43,046 nucleotides of DNA from a virus. Positions 5,953 through 12,589 of this stretch are shown here, in pieces. Location of the stretch: the IMG/VR virus record IMGVR_UViG_3300037485_000842, positions 1 to 43,046 of that record. One strand, 5' to 3'. Both the position numbers and the translations under genes were made by a program. The notes below the pieces were generated by a model, which was given only the letters and a program-made list of their open reading frames with translations, was not told where the DNA came from and did no database searches. Each line of letters opens with the position of its first letter. Within the stretch, counting starts at the first letter, position 1.

Positions 5953-6602
5953 TGCCGAGAGTCACTGAGATATTGGATTATCTGACAGAGCCTGAGTTGA
6001 TGAGATGGATTGAGAATAACTCAAAGGCTAAGAGGAAGGCTATTCAGGATGAGGCCCTGAGGGTTGGTTCTGCGTGTGATTTACTTGTTCAGCAAGATAT
6101 TAAAGATGGGGGTTATCTCGTCCCAGAAGGAGACACACCAATTGAGAATTGCATGAGAGCATGGGAATTGTTTAAGACTGAACATCCTGAGTTCATTGAT
6201 AGCGTAAAAGATATGCAGTTTGAGTTACGAGATGGTGAGTTGATTGGGCATCCTGACTTCCTGTGCAAGTTCAGAGAAACTTGGGGTATTGTTGACTTAA
6301 AGTGTGCGTCAGGAATAAGACCACGATACTGGACTCAGACTGCGATCTACTCAGAGATGGTTCGTCAGCACGTTGATCCGTTGTATTTGATGAATCATGA
6401 GATTGATATGCCGAGATTCATTGGAGTTCTTAGGCTCGATAAAGTCACAGCGACATATGAGTATATTGAAATCACAGATGAAATTTATATTCGCTATGAG
6501 ATTGATGTGTTCAGAGCGTATCAGCTTGCGTTCAGTCACAATGTAAACAACAGAGAAATGATCAGACAACAACTAGAAAAGGAGATTCTCAATGTATCAT
6601 AG
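5952..6602 (+). CDS. PD-(D/E)XK nuclease, RecB/Cas4-like exonuclease
   Basis: A 216-aa protein with the catalytic core of the PD-(D/E)XK superfamily: GHPDF (99-103), IVDLK (113-117) and the QTAIYSEM helix (129-136) that normally carries the motif-III Gln and Tyr. The N-terminal MPRVTEILDYL and the GSACDLLV segment match phage RecB-like exonucleases. Such enzymes resect DNA ends for annealing. The gene directly precedes, and overlaps, a Sak4-like ATPase, which fits a two-component recombination module. The GTG at 5949 is not needed. Confidence 0.78.
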   Translation: MPRVTEILDYLTEPELMRWIENNSKAKRKAIQDEALRVGSACDLLVQQDIKDGGYLVPEGDTPIENCMRAWELFKTEHPEFIDSVKDMQFELRDGELIGHPDFLCKFRETWGIVDLKCASGIRPRYWTQTAIYSEMVRQHVDPLYLMNHEIDMPRFIGVLRLDKVTATYEYIEITDEIYIRYEIDVFRAYQLAFSHNVNNREMIRQQLEKEILNVS

Positions 6603-7464
6603 AACCGCAGTGTTAGGGTGTCCGGGAAGCAGTAAATCAACGTGTGGACTGAGTTATCCGGGGGTTGAGCAACACGTCTTCGGGAGTGCAGAAGATGACA
6701 CAGCACGGAATTTCCCAAAGAGGACGGATATTCTTCCGCCTCTGAAGCTTGATTGGTTCGATTGTTTGACGGACGCAGAGAAAGCGAAGTTCACGGATGA
6801 GAAAGCGAGCGAAGAAGAGATTGGGAGATTGACTGAGGTTGCACGAGCGAAGAAGATTGCGAAGTATCGTAGATATCTGTATCAATTGAAACTTGATATT
6901 CCCCAAGGAAAACGACCAGAACTGAAGACGATCTTTCTTGATAACGGGACTCCGTTTGCACAAGAGTTCGAGGATTATGTAAAGATTGTGTTCAATAAGG
7001 AGTTCATCACGGATGGTGGAAATTTCAATTCAATCAAGTTCTCAATCAAATATCAGTCTGAGATGACTGATTTCTTGAGATTGTTTTATTCGCTTCCTTG
7101 TCATACTGTGATGAGCTTTCATATCGCTCAGGCTCTTGATGAAGCTGAGAGTGCGAAAGCGAATTTCTTGAAAGATACGAAGGAGGGGATTAGACGCCCA
7201 AAAGAATGGCAACCCATGATCTATGGCAAAGCGAAGTACGTGTTGGCTGGTATTCCTACTTGGGCGTTCTATCTGTGGTGCGAAGAGTCCGTGGGAAAGC
7301 CCAATGTGTACTTAGCGAAGCTTGAAGCTGATGAAGCGAATGTTGGGATTGCAAAAGGACGCATACAACCATTTGAGAAACCTAGTCGAATCGTACTCCC
7401 AAATGGGACATTCTATGATTTTTTAAACGAGGCAATGGAAAAGAAGTACGGAAAATCGGCCTAA
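6592..7464 (+). CDS. Sak4-like RecA-fold recombination ATPase
   Basis: A 290-aa protein. The N-terminal Walker A reads GCPGSSKS (9-16), a variant with Ser where Gly is usual before Lys. The Walker B strand is TIFLDNGT (113-120). The length and the C-terminal tail match the phage AAA_24/Sak4 family of core RecA-like ATPases, which load recombinases and stimulate annealing. It is preceded by a PD-(D/E)XK exonuclease and followed by a putative ssDNA-binding protein, the usual Sak4 neighbourhood. The enzyme should act in DNA repair and replication intermediates. Confidence 0.75.
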   Translation: MYHRTAVLGCPGSSKSTCGLSYPGVEQHVFGSAEDDTARNFPKRTDILPPLKLDWFDCLTDAEKAKFTDEKASEEEIGRLTEVARAKKIAKYRRYLYQLKLDIPQGKRPELKTIFLDNGTPFAQEFEDYVKIVFNKEFITDGGNFNSIKFSIKYQSEMTDFLRLFYSLPCHTVMSFHIAQALDEAESAKANFLKDTKEGIRRPKEWQPMIYGKAKYVLAGIPTWAFYLWCEESVGKPNVYLAKLEADEANVGIAKGRIQPFEKPSRIVLPNGTFYDFLNEAMEKKYGKSA

Positions 7465-7502
7465 TTCGAGGCATAAACTAAAACAAAAAGGAGATAAAAA
7501 CA

Positions 7503-8126
7503 ATGAGTAAGTATACAGAAGAGCAAGATGATATTCAGTTCAGTGAGCCGATTCTAGCACAGAAAGGTGTAAGGGTTGGGGTCGTGAAAGCAGAAAAGAA
7601 TCAATGGGAAGTTAAGACGAAAGATAAATGGACTCCTGAACAATTGGAGACAATGAAGCCATTGATTGGCAATAAGTATGATGCTTGCAAACTGTCAATG
7701 ATTATTTCAGATGATTCAGTGAAGACAGAACACGCTGATGCGAAGCCGAAGTTATCAGTTGATGATGTGTTCAATATTGAGAACTATCCGTTCCCTGATC
7801 AGAAGACTGGGGCATTGAAGCAGATGGGCAAGCAAAAGTTGTATGAACTTGAAGGAGCGTTAGGGTTTGACCCAGTGTTCGTGGCGAATGGTGTTGAAGT
7901 TGAAGCGTTCGTCACTCGCAATGGCAATAAGGTGGCCCCGAAGATTGAAGGAGTCAAGCGTAAGATCAATCCTGATTTCTTCAATGCTTATTTTGATGAA
8001 GATGGAACTCCGAAGATGTCAAACTGGGAGGGCAAGGTTCTCTACGCTGATATTGACGTTGAGACCTCAGAGAAGTTTGGCTCAAAGAATGTCATTAAAC
8101 GATACGTCAAATCCCCAGTAATCTAA
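7503..8126 (+). CDS. putative single-stranded DNA-binding partner of Sak4
   Basis: A 207-aa protein with AAAAGGAG upstream. The N-terminal part has a beta-rich section, the middle is a linker with charged residues, and the C-terminal PDFFNAYFDEDGTPKMSNWE segment is followed by an aromatic and basic end. I do not recognise a named domain. Assignment as an ssDNA-binding protein rests on position: in many phages the gene after Sak4 encodes an SSB. The alternating short strands are compatible with an OB-fold, but the evidence is mostly context. Confidence 0.4.
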   Translation: MSKYTEEQDDIQFSEPILAQKGVRVGVVKAEKNQWEVKTKDKWTPEQLETMKPLIGNKYDACKLSMIISDDSVKTEHADAKPKLSVDDVFNIENYPFPDQKTGALKQMGKQKLYELEGALGFDPVFVANGVEVEAFVTRNGNKVAPKIEGVKRKINPDFFNAYFDEDGTPKMSNWEGKVLYADIDVETSEKFGSKNVIKRYVKSPVI

Positions 8127-8142
8127 TCAAAAGGAGAGTCGT

Positions 8143-8619
8143 ATGATCATAGTCACTGACACGAGAGAACAGGATTGTTTGGAATTTGAAAAGCTTTCGG
8201 GGGTTAGCTATCAAACATCCTGTCTCTCGGTCGGTGATTATTCTGCGTTCTATGAGATTGATGGAAAAAAAGAGATGAGTAAGACGATCTTTGAGAGAAA
8301 GTCCTGTGCGGATTTGTTCGGGTCATTTACTGGAGATAATTATGATCGAGAACGAAATAAGATGATGAGGTATCGGGACTTTGGGTTTGAGAGATATATC
8401 TTAGCGATTGAGAACACGATGTTTGAGATTCGCAAAGGACATCAGTACAAGAAGGACGGGGAATGGCACGAGTGCAAGAAAGATGGGACTTCAATGGTCA
8501 GACAGCTTCTAACGTGTTCGCATAAGTACGGGATCATCCCGATGTTCTTTAATGGGCGAAAAGAAATGTCATTCTTTATTCAGGAATATTTCTTAGCAAA
8601 AGAGAGGGTAAAACTATGA
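8143..8619 (+). CDS. ERCC4-type nuclease
   Basis: A 158-aa protein with the ERCC4/XPF/Mus81 active site: TDTREQ (5-10), GDY (31-33) and IFERKS (49-54). It then has DLFGSFTGDNYDRERNKMMR and a DFGFERYILAIE strand, all in their expected order. Members cut branched DNA. The phage ones are single-domain proteins of about this size and sit in recombination blocks. The start at 8143 has AAAAGGAGAGT. Its stop overlaps the next gene as ATGA. Confidence 0.82.
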   Translation: MIIVTDTREQDCLEFEKLSGVSYQTSCLSVGDYSAFYEIDGKKEMSKTIFERKSCADLFGSFTGDNYDRERNKMMRYRDFGFERYILAIENTMFEIRKGHQYKKDGEWHECKKDGTSMVRQLLTCSHKYGIIPMFFNGRKEMSFFIQEYFLAKERVKL

Positions 8620-8822
8620 AACATCAAAAAGAACGAAGAATTATTCAGGATGATAAGTTGGAGTGGGTTCCGATGTTAGATTCTGAGATGAAAAGACAGA
8701 TGAGTTTGAGTGATCGTGCGACGAGTCTCTTTCGATGTAAATGGTGTTCTCAACTATTCGATGTTAAATCAGAAGCAGAAGCTCACGCGACTTCATGCTC
8801 GATTGGGTTTGAGAAGGTGTGA
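8616..8822 (+). CDS. small zinc-finger protein
   Basis: A 68-aa protein overlapping the nuclease gene by four bases. It ends in a C2HC finger: CKWCSQLF (41-48) and EAHATSC (55-61). Zinc fingers beside nucleases often bind DNA, so it could guide the ERCC4 protein, but this is inference. The first half is charged and possibly unstructured. Confidence 0.55.
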   Translation: MKHQKERRIIQDDKLEWVPMLDSEMKRQMSLSDRATSLFRCKWCSQLFDVKSEAEAHATSCSIGFEKV

Positions 8823-8823
8823 T

Positions 8824-8991
8824 ATGAAACACAAGTGCTTCGAGGATTATCTGTATGAGAAACATGCGGAACAATATCGTGGCCTCGACGATGACATGGC
8901 CGACGATTGGGGCGAGTGGGTCAGTGAGTTGGATAACGATCAGTTGATTAAATATGCGGATGAGTGGATGAGGGAGGAGAGAGCGAAATGA
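8824..8991 (+). CDS. small conserved phage protein, MKHKCFEDYL family
   Basis: A 55-aa acidic protein, MKHKCFEDYLYEKHAEQYRG followed by DDDMADDWGEWVSELDNDQL. The same layout recurs in many phage genomes in my memory. Function unknown. Its start lies one base after the previous stop and its end overlaps the next gene as ATGA. The acidic surface might bind a basic partner. Confidence 0.6.
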   Translation: MKHKCFEDYLYEKHAEQYRGLDDDMADDWGEWVSELDNDQLIKYADEWMREERAK

Positions 8992-9164
8992 AGACTACTG
9001 AGAGCGGAGAGCTGACATACGAATTGGCCAAGGAACGTGCTGACGAGGTTGTTGCAAATAGCAATGTGTCTTGGCTTCCAGTTGTTGTTGCGGAGGCGAT
9101 TTTGGATGCGTACTTCATTGGTGTTCAGCACGGAATCAAGGCATTAGAAGAAAGACTCAAATAA
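8988..9164 (+). CDS. small hypothetical protein
   Basis: A 58-aa protein, start at 8988 coupled by ATGA to the previous gene. A helix ELTYELAKERADEVVANSN is followed by WLPVVVAEAILDAYFIGVQH, which is amphipathic. No recognised domain. It ends the recombination block; the next 120 bases hold no gene but contain nested inverted repeats. Confidence 0.55.
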   Translation: MKTTESGELTYELAKERADEVVANSNVSWLPVVVAEAILDAYFIGVQHGIKALEERLK

Positions 9165-9175
9165 TCTATGGCCTT

Positions 9176-9241
9176 TGGCGGTAGATATACATGAGGCGAA
9201 GATAGAATCCTAGGTTCTTAGCCAACATTGTTGAGCCGCCA
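9176..9241 (+). ncRNA. structured intergenic element, nested inverted repeats
   Basis: TGGCGG (9176-9181) pairs with CCGCCA (9236-9241). Inside it GGC (9195-9197) pairs with GCC (9221-9223), and AGAA (9204-9207) with TTCT (9215-9218). All three stems nest in order, giving one long imperfect hairpin. No open frame or promoter fills it. It could be an RNA processing site, attenuator or small RNA. No known family matches by eye. Confidence 0.35.
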
Positions 9242-9259
9242 CTGGTCATTAAACCTAGC

Positions 9260-9274
9260 GACCATCAAACATGA
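9260..9274 (+). repeat. 15-bp direct repeat before the 9285 gene
   Basis: GACCATCAAACATGA at 9260-9274 recurs exactly at 9676-9690. The copies bracket the 127-aa gene 9285-9668: the first lies just before its ribosome site, the second just after its stop and before the next gene. This fits a gene cassette bounded by short homology. Confidence 0.7.
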
Positions 9275-9284
9275 GGAGAGCAAA

Positions 9285-9668
9285 ATGAGCGAAAGATATC
9301 CGTTGTATCCGAGATTAAGCGAAGAAGGGGTTAAGGAAGCCGAGGAGTTGTTTGTGGCTTTCAAGGAGAAGATGAAGAAGATTTCCGATGAAGTTCTTGG
9401 GGAGCTGTATGTTGATATCGCCCCGCACATCGAATCTGATTCTTGGGGGAATTATCGCAATGTGATTATGGCTGGGATGCAGAATTATGGAAACAGAAAA
9501 CTCCAAGCGGAACATGACTTCAAGAAAATAAGGGAGCAGATTTACAAGGATTTCCGAGAGGATATCATCAAGGATTTAGACCAAGATATGCTCAAAGAAA
9601 TAGACGAACTGAAAAAGTCTCTTGAGGAAACAAGGCAACGACTTCAAGACGCTTACAGAAGAATGTGA
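9285..9668 (+). CDS. conserved phage protein with coiled coil
   Basis: A 127-aa protein with GAGGAGAG before the ATG at 9285. It starts with a Tyr/Pro-rich tail (ERYPLYPRLSEEGVKEAEEL) and has the strongly conserved block IESDSWGNYRNVIMAGMQNY (51-70) followed by NRKLQAEHDFKKIR. A long C-terminal helix is rich in charged heptads (IIKDLDQDMLKEIDELKKSL) and is probably a coiled coil. The central block is one I recall from many phages; function is unknown. Confidence 0.65.
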   Translation: MSERYPLYPRLSEEGVKEAEELFVAFKEKMKKISDEVLGELYVDIAPHIESDSWGNYRNVIMAGMQNYGNRKLQAEHDFKKIREQIYKDFREDIIKDLDQDMLKEIDELKKSLEETRQRLQDAYRRM

Positions 9669-9675
9669 AGAAATA

Positions 9676-9690
9676 GACCATCAAACATGA
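9676..9690 (+). repeat. 15-bp direct repeat after the 9285 gene
   Basis: Second copy of GACCATCAAACATGA, exact match to 9260-9274, lying between the stop of the 127-aa gene and the start of the Cys-rich gene. A crossover between the copies would delete or swap 416 bp containing just that gene. Confidence 0.7.
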
Positions 9691-9703
9691 AATGGAGGGC
9701 ATC

Positions 9704-9913
9704 GTGGATAAGCAATGCAATCACAATGCAGGAGTAAGCAACACTAACATCAATGGTGGCATTGGAGGAACTGCTTGGAATGGCTACTGCCCATATTGTC
9801 AGCCGAAGTGTCCTTGTTGCGGTAGACCTTATTTCAGTTATCCGAGCCCAATTTATTGGCAAGCTCCTGTAATAACTTGTCAGACTCCGAACATGGGTCA
9901 AGCGACTTGTTAA
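9704..9913 (+). CDS. cysteine-rich small protein, zinc ribbon
   Basis: A 69-aa protein read from the GTG at 9704, which has GGAGGG four bases upstream; an ATG at 9692 lies over that site. The middle holds CPYCQPKCPCCGRPYFSYPS, four to five cysteines in a CxxC-x3-CxCC arrangement that probably binds zinc. The N-terminus is Asn/Gly-rich and resembles low-complexity linkers. Function unknown. Confidence 0.5.
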   Translation: MDKQCNHNAGVSNTNINGGIGGTAWNGYCPYCQPKCPCCGRPYFSYPSPIYWQAPVITCQTPNMGQATC

Positions 9914-9918
9914 CCCCC

Positions 9919-9936
9919 ACACCAAAACTTTAAGGA
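9919..9936 (+). repeat. 18-bp direct repeat before the adenine methylase
   Basis: ACACCAAAACTTTAAGGA is found here and at 10461-10478. It ends in the ribosome site of the methylase. The second copy forms the last codons of the same gene, so the methylase is bracketed. A shorter 13-base part (ACCAAAACTTTAA) is found again at 11132-11144. Confidence 0.75.
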
Positions 9937-9941
9937 TTGAC

Positions 9942-10475
9942 ATGAAAAAGTATCAGATTATCTATGCTGACCCACCTTGGGATGTTAAGAAGATTGTGCG
10001 TAAGGTTAGACCAAATCAGACAGCACCATTGGATTATCCAACGATGTCTTTAGAAGCAATAAAAGCGTTGCCGATAAAGGATATTTCAGAAGATAACTCT
10101 TGTCTGTTTCTTTGGACAACCCATTCTTATTTACCGAAAGCGTTTGAGGTTTTAACCGCTTGGGGATTTAAGTATCAGAGGACTATCACTTGGGACAAGC
10201 AAAATGGGATGTGCCTATTTGGGTTTCACCATCGGACAGAGTTTCTTCTTTTTGGGTATAAAGGAAAGATTGAAATGTATCCACGAAGAAAAGCGTTCCC
10301 GACAATTGTGCAAGCGAAGTCCGAAAGGCACTCATCAAAGCCACAAGTATTCAGAGATTTAATTGTTCCGTTTGGGGAATCTCGCATTGAATTATTTGCA
10401 AGACAGAAAACGGACGGGTGGGATGTTTGGGGAAATGAAGTTGAAAGCGATATTGTTTTAACACCAAAACTTTAA
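9942..10475 (+). CDS. MT-A70 family adenine-N6 DNA methyltransferase
   Basis: A 177-aa protein with the MT-A70 catalytic motif DPPW (10-13) inside YADPPWDV. It also has the family's conserved LFLWTTHSYLPKAFEVL strand-helix, and a C-terminal ELFAR (SRIELFARQ) just before GWDVWGNE. It transfers methyl from SAM to N6 of adenine in DNA; phages use such enzymes to evade restriction or mimic host methylation. It is flanked by exact 18-bp direct repeats, so it is probably a recently exchanged cassette. No cognate restriction enzyme is nearby. Confidence 0.85.
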   Translation: MKKYQIIYADPPWDVKKIVRKVRPNQTAPLDYPTMSLEAIKALPIKDISEDNSCLFLWTTHSYLPKAFEVLTAWGFKYQRTITWDKQNGMCLFGFHHRTEFLLFGYKGKIEMYPRRKAFPTIVQAKSERHSSKPQVFRDLIVPFGESRIELFARQKTDGWDVWGNEVESDIVLTPKL

Positions 10476-10478
10476 GGA
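10461..10478 (+). repeat. 18-bp direct repeat at the end of the adenine methylase
   Basis: Second exact copy of ACACCAAAACTTTAAGGA. Here it encodes the last residues TPKL and the stop, followed by the ribosome site of the next gene. Its match to 9919-9936 brackets the methylase. Confidence 0.75.
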
Positions 10479-10484
10479 GAGTGT

Positions 10485-10880
10485 ATGAATGAGCCAGCGT
10501 TTCCAGAACCAGAAGGTCTTGAGGAAATAATCAAGGACGTTGGGCATCAACCTCAGCCTCACACAATTCTCGATGAACGAGGGCAATATGAAGTTAAGTT
10601 GAAGGTAATCCAGATTTGCGAGTGTTTCATGCGTGGATTTATTTCTGGAGAAACAGACTACGGACATATTGGTTCTCAGACTGATGGTTGCCTTCCAGTC
10701 GAAAAACTTGGTTATCACCAGCTTATTGATTTGCTTTATGAGAATAAAAAACTCAAGTGGTTTGCTACGGTTGATCCGATGGCAGTAATACAAAACGGTT
10801 CGTGTTACATGGAAAAAGTCTTGGGGATATTTCCAAATGTTCCAATGCTCAAATCCAGAACAGAACCAAAAGGAGAGTGA
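10485..10880 (+). CDS. hypothetical protein
   Basis: A 131-aa protein, AAGGAG before ATG 10485. It begins with a Pro/Glu-rich section (EPAFPEPEGLEEIIKDVG) and continues with a helical domain containing VIQICECFMRGFISGETDYG. I do not recognise the family. The C-terminal SRTEPKGE resembles the end of the next gene (QRTEPKL), the result of a shared 15-bp DNA repeat. Confidence 0.6.
   Translation: MNEPAFPEPEGLEEIIKDVGHQPQPHTILDERGQYEVKLKVIQICECFMRGFISGETDYGHIGSQTDGCLPVEKLGYHQLIDLLYENKKLKWFATVDPMAVIQNGSCYMEKVLGIFPNVPMLKSRTEPKGE
10857..10871 (+). repeat. 15-bp direct repeat before the 10884 gene
   Basis: AGAACAGAACCAAAA recurs at 11124-11138. The copies encode the RTEPK tails of two successive genes and bracket the wHTH gene 10884-11144. 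Confidence 0.6.
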
Positions 10881-10883
10881 GGA

Positions 10884-11144
10884 ATGAATGATCATCAGAA
10901 AAAGGTTCTCGATTTCCTTGAGAAGAATTTAGAAGAGGATGAGTACGAAGGCGGGGCTTACTTCTCTTTCGCTCCAATATGTAATGCCACAGGGCTTGAC
11001 AGGAAAACTGTCAGGCTTGCTTGCCGATATCTGAAACGAAAAGGTCTTGCGAGGTTTTATGCGGGGCTTTGGGATAACGATGGCGGCTTTAGGGGAAGCG
11101 GATATTCTGCAATGCCTGAACAAAGAACAGAACCAAAACTTTAA
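10884..11144 (+). CDS. winged helix-turn-helix protein
   Basis: An 86-aa protein. Residues 25-52 (YFSFAPICNATGLDRKTVRL, then ACRYLKRKG) form a plausible winged HTH: two helices with a turn, the recognition helix, then a wing. It is probably a DNA-binding regulator. It lies in the accessory region and its last codons belong to a repeated sequence also found in the preceding gene and in the adenine methylase gene. Confidence 0.6.
   Translation: MNDHQKKVLDFLEKNLEEDEYEGGAYFSFAPICNATGLDRKTVRLACRYLKRKGLARFYAGLWDNDGGFRGSGYSAMPEQRTEPKL
11124..11144 (+). repeat. boundary repeat at the end of the wHTH gene
   Basis: This segment contains AGAACAGAACCAAAA (11124-11138, shared with 10857) and ACCAAAACTTTAA (11132-11144, shared with 9921 and 10463). 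It is a junction where two boundary repeats fuse, as expected if cassettes were inserted one after another at the same homology. Confidence 0.6.
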
Positions 11145-11155
11145 CGGGAGGGAGT

Positions 11156-11338
11156 ATGACAAAGGTTGAGGAAGTAACCAAGCATTTGTTGAACATCAAC
11201 GGAGCGTATCTTGCGTTGAAGCAGATTAAGCTGAACCTTGAAAACTGCAAGGACGGAGAATATTCCTACAACAGATGTTTCAACAATGTTCTGGAACTGA
11301 CGAATGTTGCTCTTGAACATATTGGGCGTGAACTATGA
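11156..11338 (+). CDS. small hypothetical protein
   Basis: A 60-aa helical protein, GGGAGGGAGT before the ATG at 11156. It contains NGAYLALKQIKLNLENCKDG and a C-terminal NNVLELTNVALEHIGREL. No recognised family. Its last four bases overlap the next gene's start. Confidence 0.55.
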   Translation: MTKVEEVTKHLLNINGAYLALKQIKLNLENCKDGEYSYNRCFNNVLELTNVALEHIGREL

Positions 11339-11529
11339 CATCCAAAAGTGATGGGAAAAAGGTATCAGAGGAATACATGCTTCGGATGATTGCCGATTGC
11401 AAGCACCAATGGCTTGCCTGGTTTGACGATATTGTTAGGAACGATGGTTTTGCAATCTCATTTCAAAGCATGGGGCAATACAGAAACGGTCTTAGGAAAG
11501 CAATCAAGAATGGGATGGAGGCTCCATGA
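11335..11529 (+). CDS. small hypothetical protein
   Basis: A 64-aa protein overlapping its neighbours on both sides by four bases, so part of a coupled string. The sequence EEYMLRMIADCKHQWLAWFD is helical and aromatic, and the end (RNGLRKAIKNGMEAP) is basic. No recognised domain. Confidence 0.55.
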   Translation: MTSKSDGKKVSEEYMLRMIADCKHQWLAWFDDIVRNDGFAISFQSMGQYRNGLRKAIKNGMEAP

Positions 11530-12134
11530 ATGACATGAGTGAGGAAAAGGAATGCAAGGTTCTTAATTTATACGCAGGACTTGGGGGAAACAGAAAGCTA
11601 TGGGAGGGGAGTGTAACATCGGTAGAGAAAAATCCAGAGATAGCGGAGATATATAAAAGTTTCTTTCCGCAGGATGAGGTCATTGTCGGGGATGCTCATA
11701 CTTATCTTTTGGAACATCACAAAGAATACGATTTTATCTGGAGCAGTCCCCCGTGCCAAAGCCATAGCAAGGTCAGGATGATGGCGAGTAAGTCTGGGAG
11801 CTATCCCCCAGTTTTTCCAGATATGAACTTATGGCAGGAGATTCTGTTCTTGAAACATTTCTTCAATGGTAGGTGGGTCGTTGAGAATGTGAAACCTTAC
11901 TACAAGCCGTTCATTGAACCAACAATCTGCATCGGGAGACATTTGTTCTGGAGCAATTTCCAAATCAATCCAAAAGAGTTTGATGACAATTTATCCCACA
12001 ACGAGAGAGGGACGAGTTTAAAGGGAGTGTTTGATTTGAGAGGATTCAAGACGATGCACAGAAAAGACCAGCTTATAAGGAACTGCGTAAATCCAGAGAT
12101 TGGGAAATATTTACTTGAGGAGGCAACGAAATGA
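11526..12134 (+). CDS. C5-cytosine DNA methyltransferase, short form
   Basis: A 202-aa protein with C5-methylase motifs: motif I NLYAGLGGNRKLW (14-26), motif IV SPPCQSHS (74-81) with the catalytic Cys77, and motif VI RWVVENVKPYY (116-126). At 202 aa it is shorter than typical stand-alone enzymes of 300 aa or more, with little room for a target-recognition domain, as seen in other small phage homologues. It would methylate cytosine and protect phage DNA. The ATG at 11526 has GGAGG; another at 11535 begins the 17-bp repeat shared with the HNH gene. Confidence 0.78.
   Translation: MNDMSEEKECKVLNLYAGLGGNRKLWEGSVTSVEKNPEIAEIYKSFFPQDEVIVGDAHTYLLEHHKEYDFIWSSPPCQSHSKVRMMASKSGSYPPVFPDMNLWQEILFLKHFFNGRWVVENVKPYYKPFIEPTICIGRHLFWSNFQINPKEFDDNLSHNERGTSLKGVFDLRGFKTMHRKDQLIRNCVNPEIGKYLLEEATK
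11535..11551 (+). repeat. 17-bp direct repeat at the methylase start
   Basis: ATGAGTGAGGAAAAGGA recurs exactly at 12131-12147 at the start of the HNH gene. The unit between them contains just the cytosine methylase. Encodes MSEEKE here and MSEEKD there. Confidence 0.75.
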
Positions 12135-12147
12135 GTGAGGAAAAGGA
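12131..12147 (+). repeat. 17-bp direct repeat at the HNH start
   Basis: Second exact copy of ATGAGTGAGGAAAAGGA, 596 bases after the first. Both copies are start codons with the same N-terminal MSEEK, so recombination would leave a good reading frame. Confidence 0.75.
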
Positions 12148-12589
12148 TGAGAGGAAGTGTAAAAGATGCGGTGTTGAGAAGTCTGCTGATTGCTTTTTCA
12201 AAAGTCGTCGGTTGGTTTGTTCTTCATGTTGCAATGAGTATCAAAATCGTTATCGAAAGCAACGGCTCGAAAAAATGAAGAAAGACAATCCATTGGCTTA
12301 CTCTTTGTATAAAGAAAAAAGGAGGAAAGACCAGCAAAGATGGTCAGACTCTCATCATTTCAGTGGGAACGGAACCAAGGCTCTTGAACGGGACGGATTT
12401 AAATGCACGGAATGTGGGATTACCAACGATGGGCATATCTCAAAATACGGACGCATTCTTGTAACTCATCATAAGGATGGAAAAGGTTCACGAGCAAAGT
12501 TTAACAATAATGAGTTAAGTAATCTCCAGACGCTCTGTATTTCATGCCACGCAACAATACACGGGAGGCTTTTGTATGGAAGAGTGTAA
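12131..12589 (+). CDS. HNH endonuclease with N-terminal zinc ribbon
   Basis: A 152-aa protein. Residues 10-33 hold CKRC and CSSC, a zinc ribbon. The HNH fold follows: CTEC (92-95), then VTHHKDGKG (111-119), NNNELSNLQTLC (125-136) and SCHATIHG (138-145). HNH enzymes in phages are usually homing or packaging-associated nickases. Here it lies beside a cytosine methylase with which it shares its first 17 bases, in the region of direct-repeat cassettes. It overlaps both neighbours. A homing nuclease that spreads cassettes is a reasonable inference. Confidence 0.8.
   Translation: MSEEKDERKCKRCGVEKSADCFFKSRRLVCSSCCNEYQNRYRKQRLEKMKKDNPLAYSLYKEKRRKDQQRWSDSHHFSGNGTKALERDGFKCTECGITNDGHISKYGRILVTHHKDGKGSRAKFNNNELSNLQTLCISCHATIHGRLLYGRV

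Noticed and set aside
7503-8126. DUF-type recombinase or RecT annealase
   Set aside because: Size and position could suit an annealase, but no RecT or Erf motif is visible, so only a tentative ssDNA-binding call was made.
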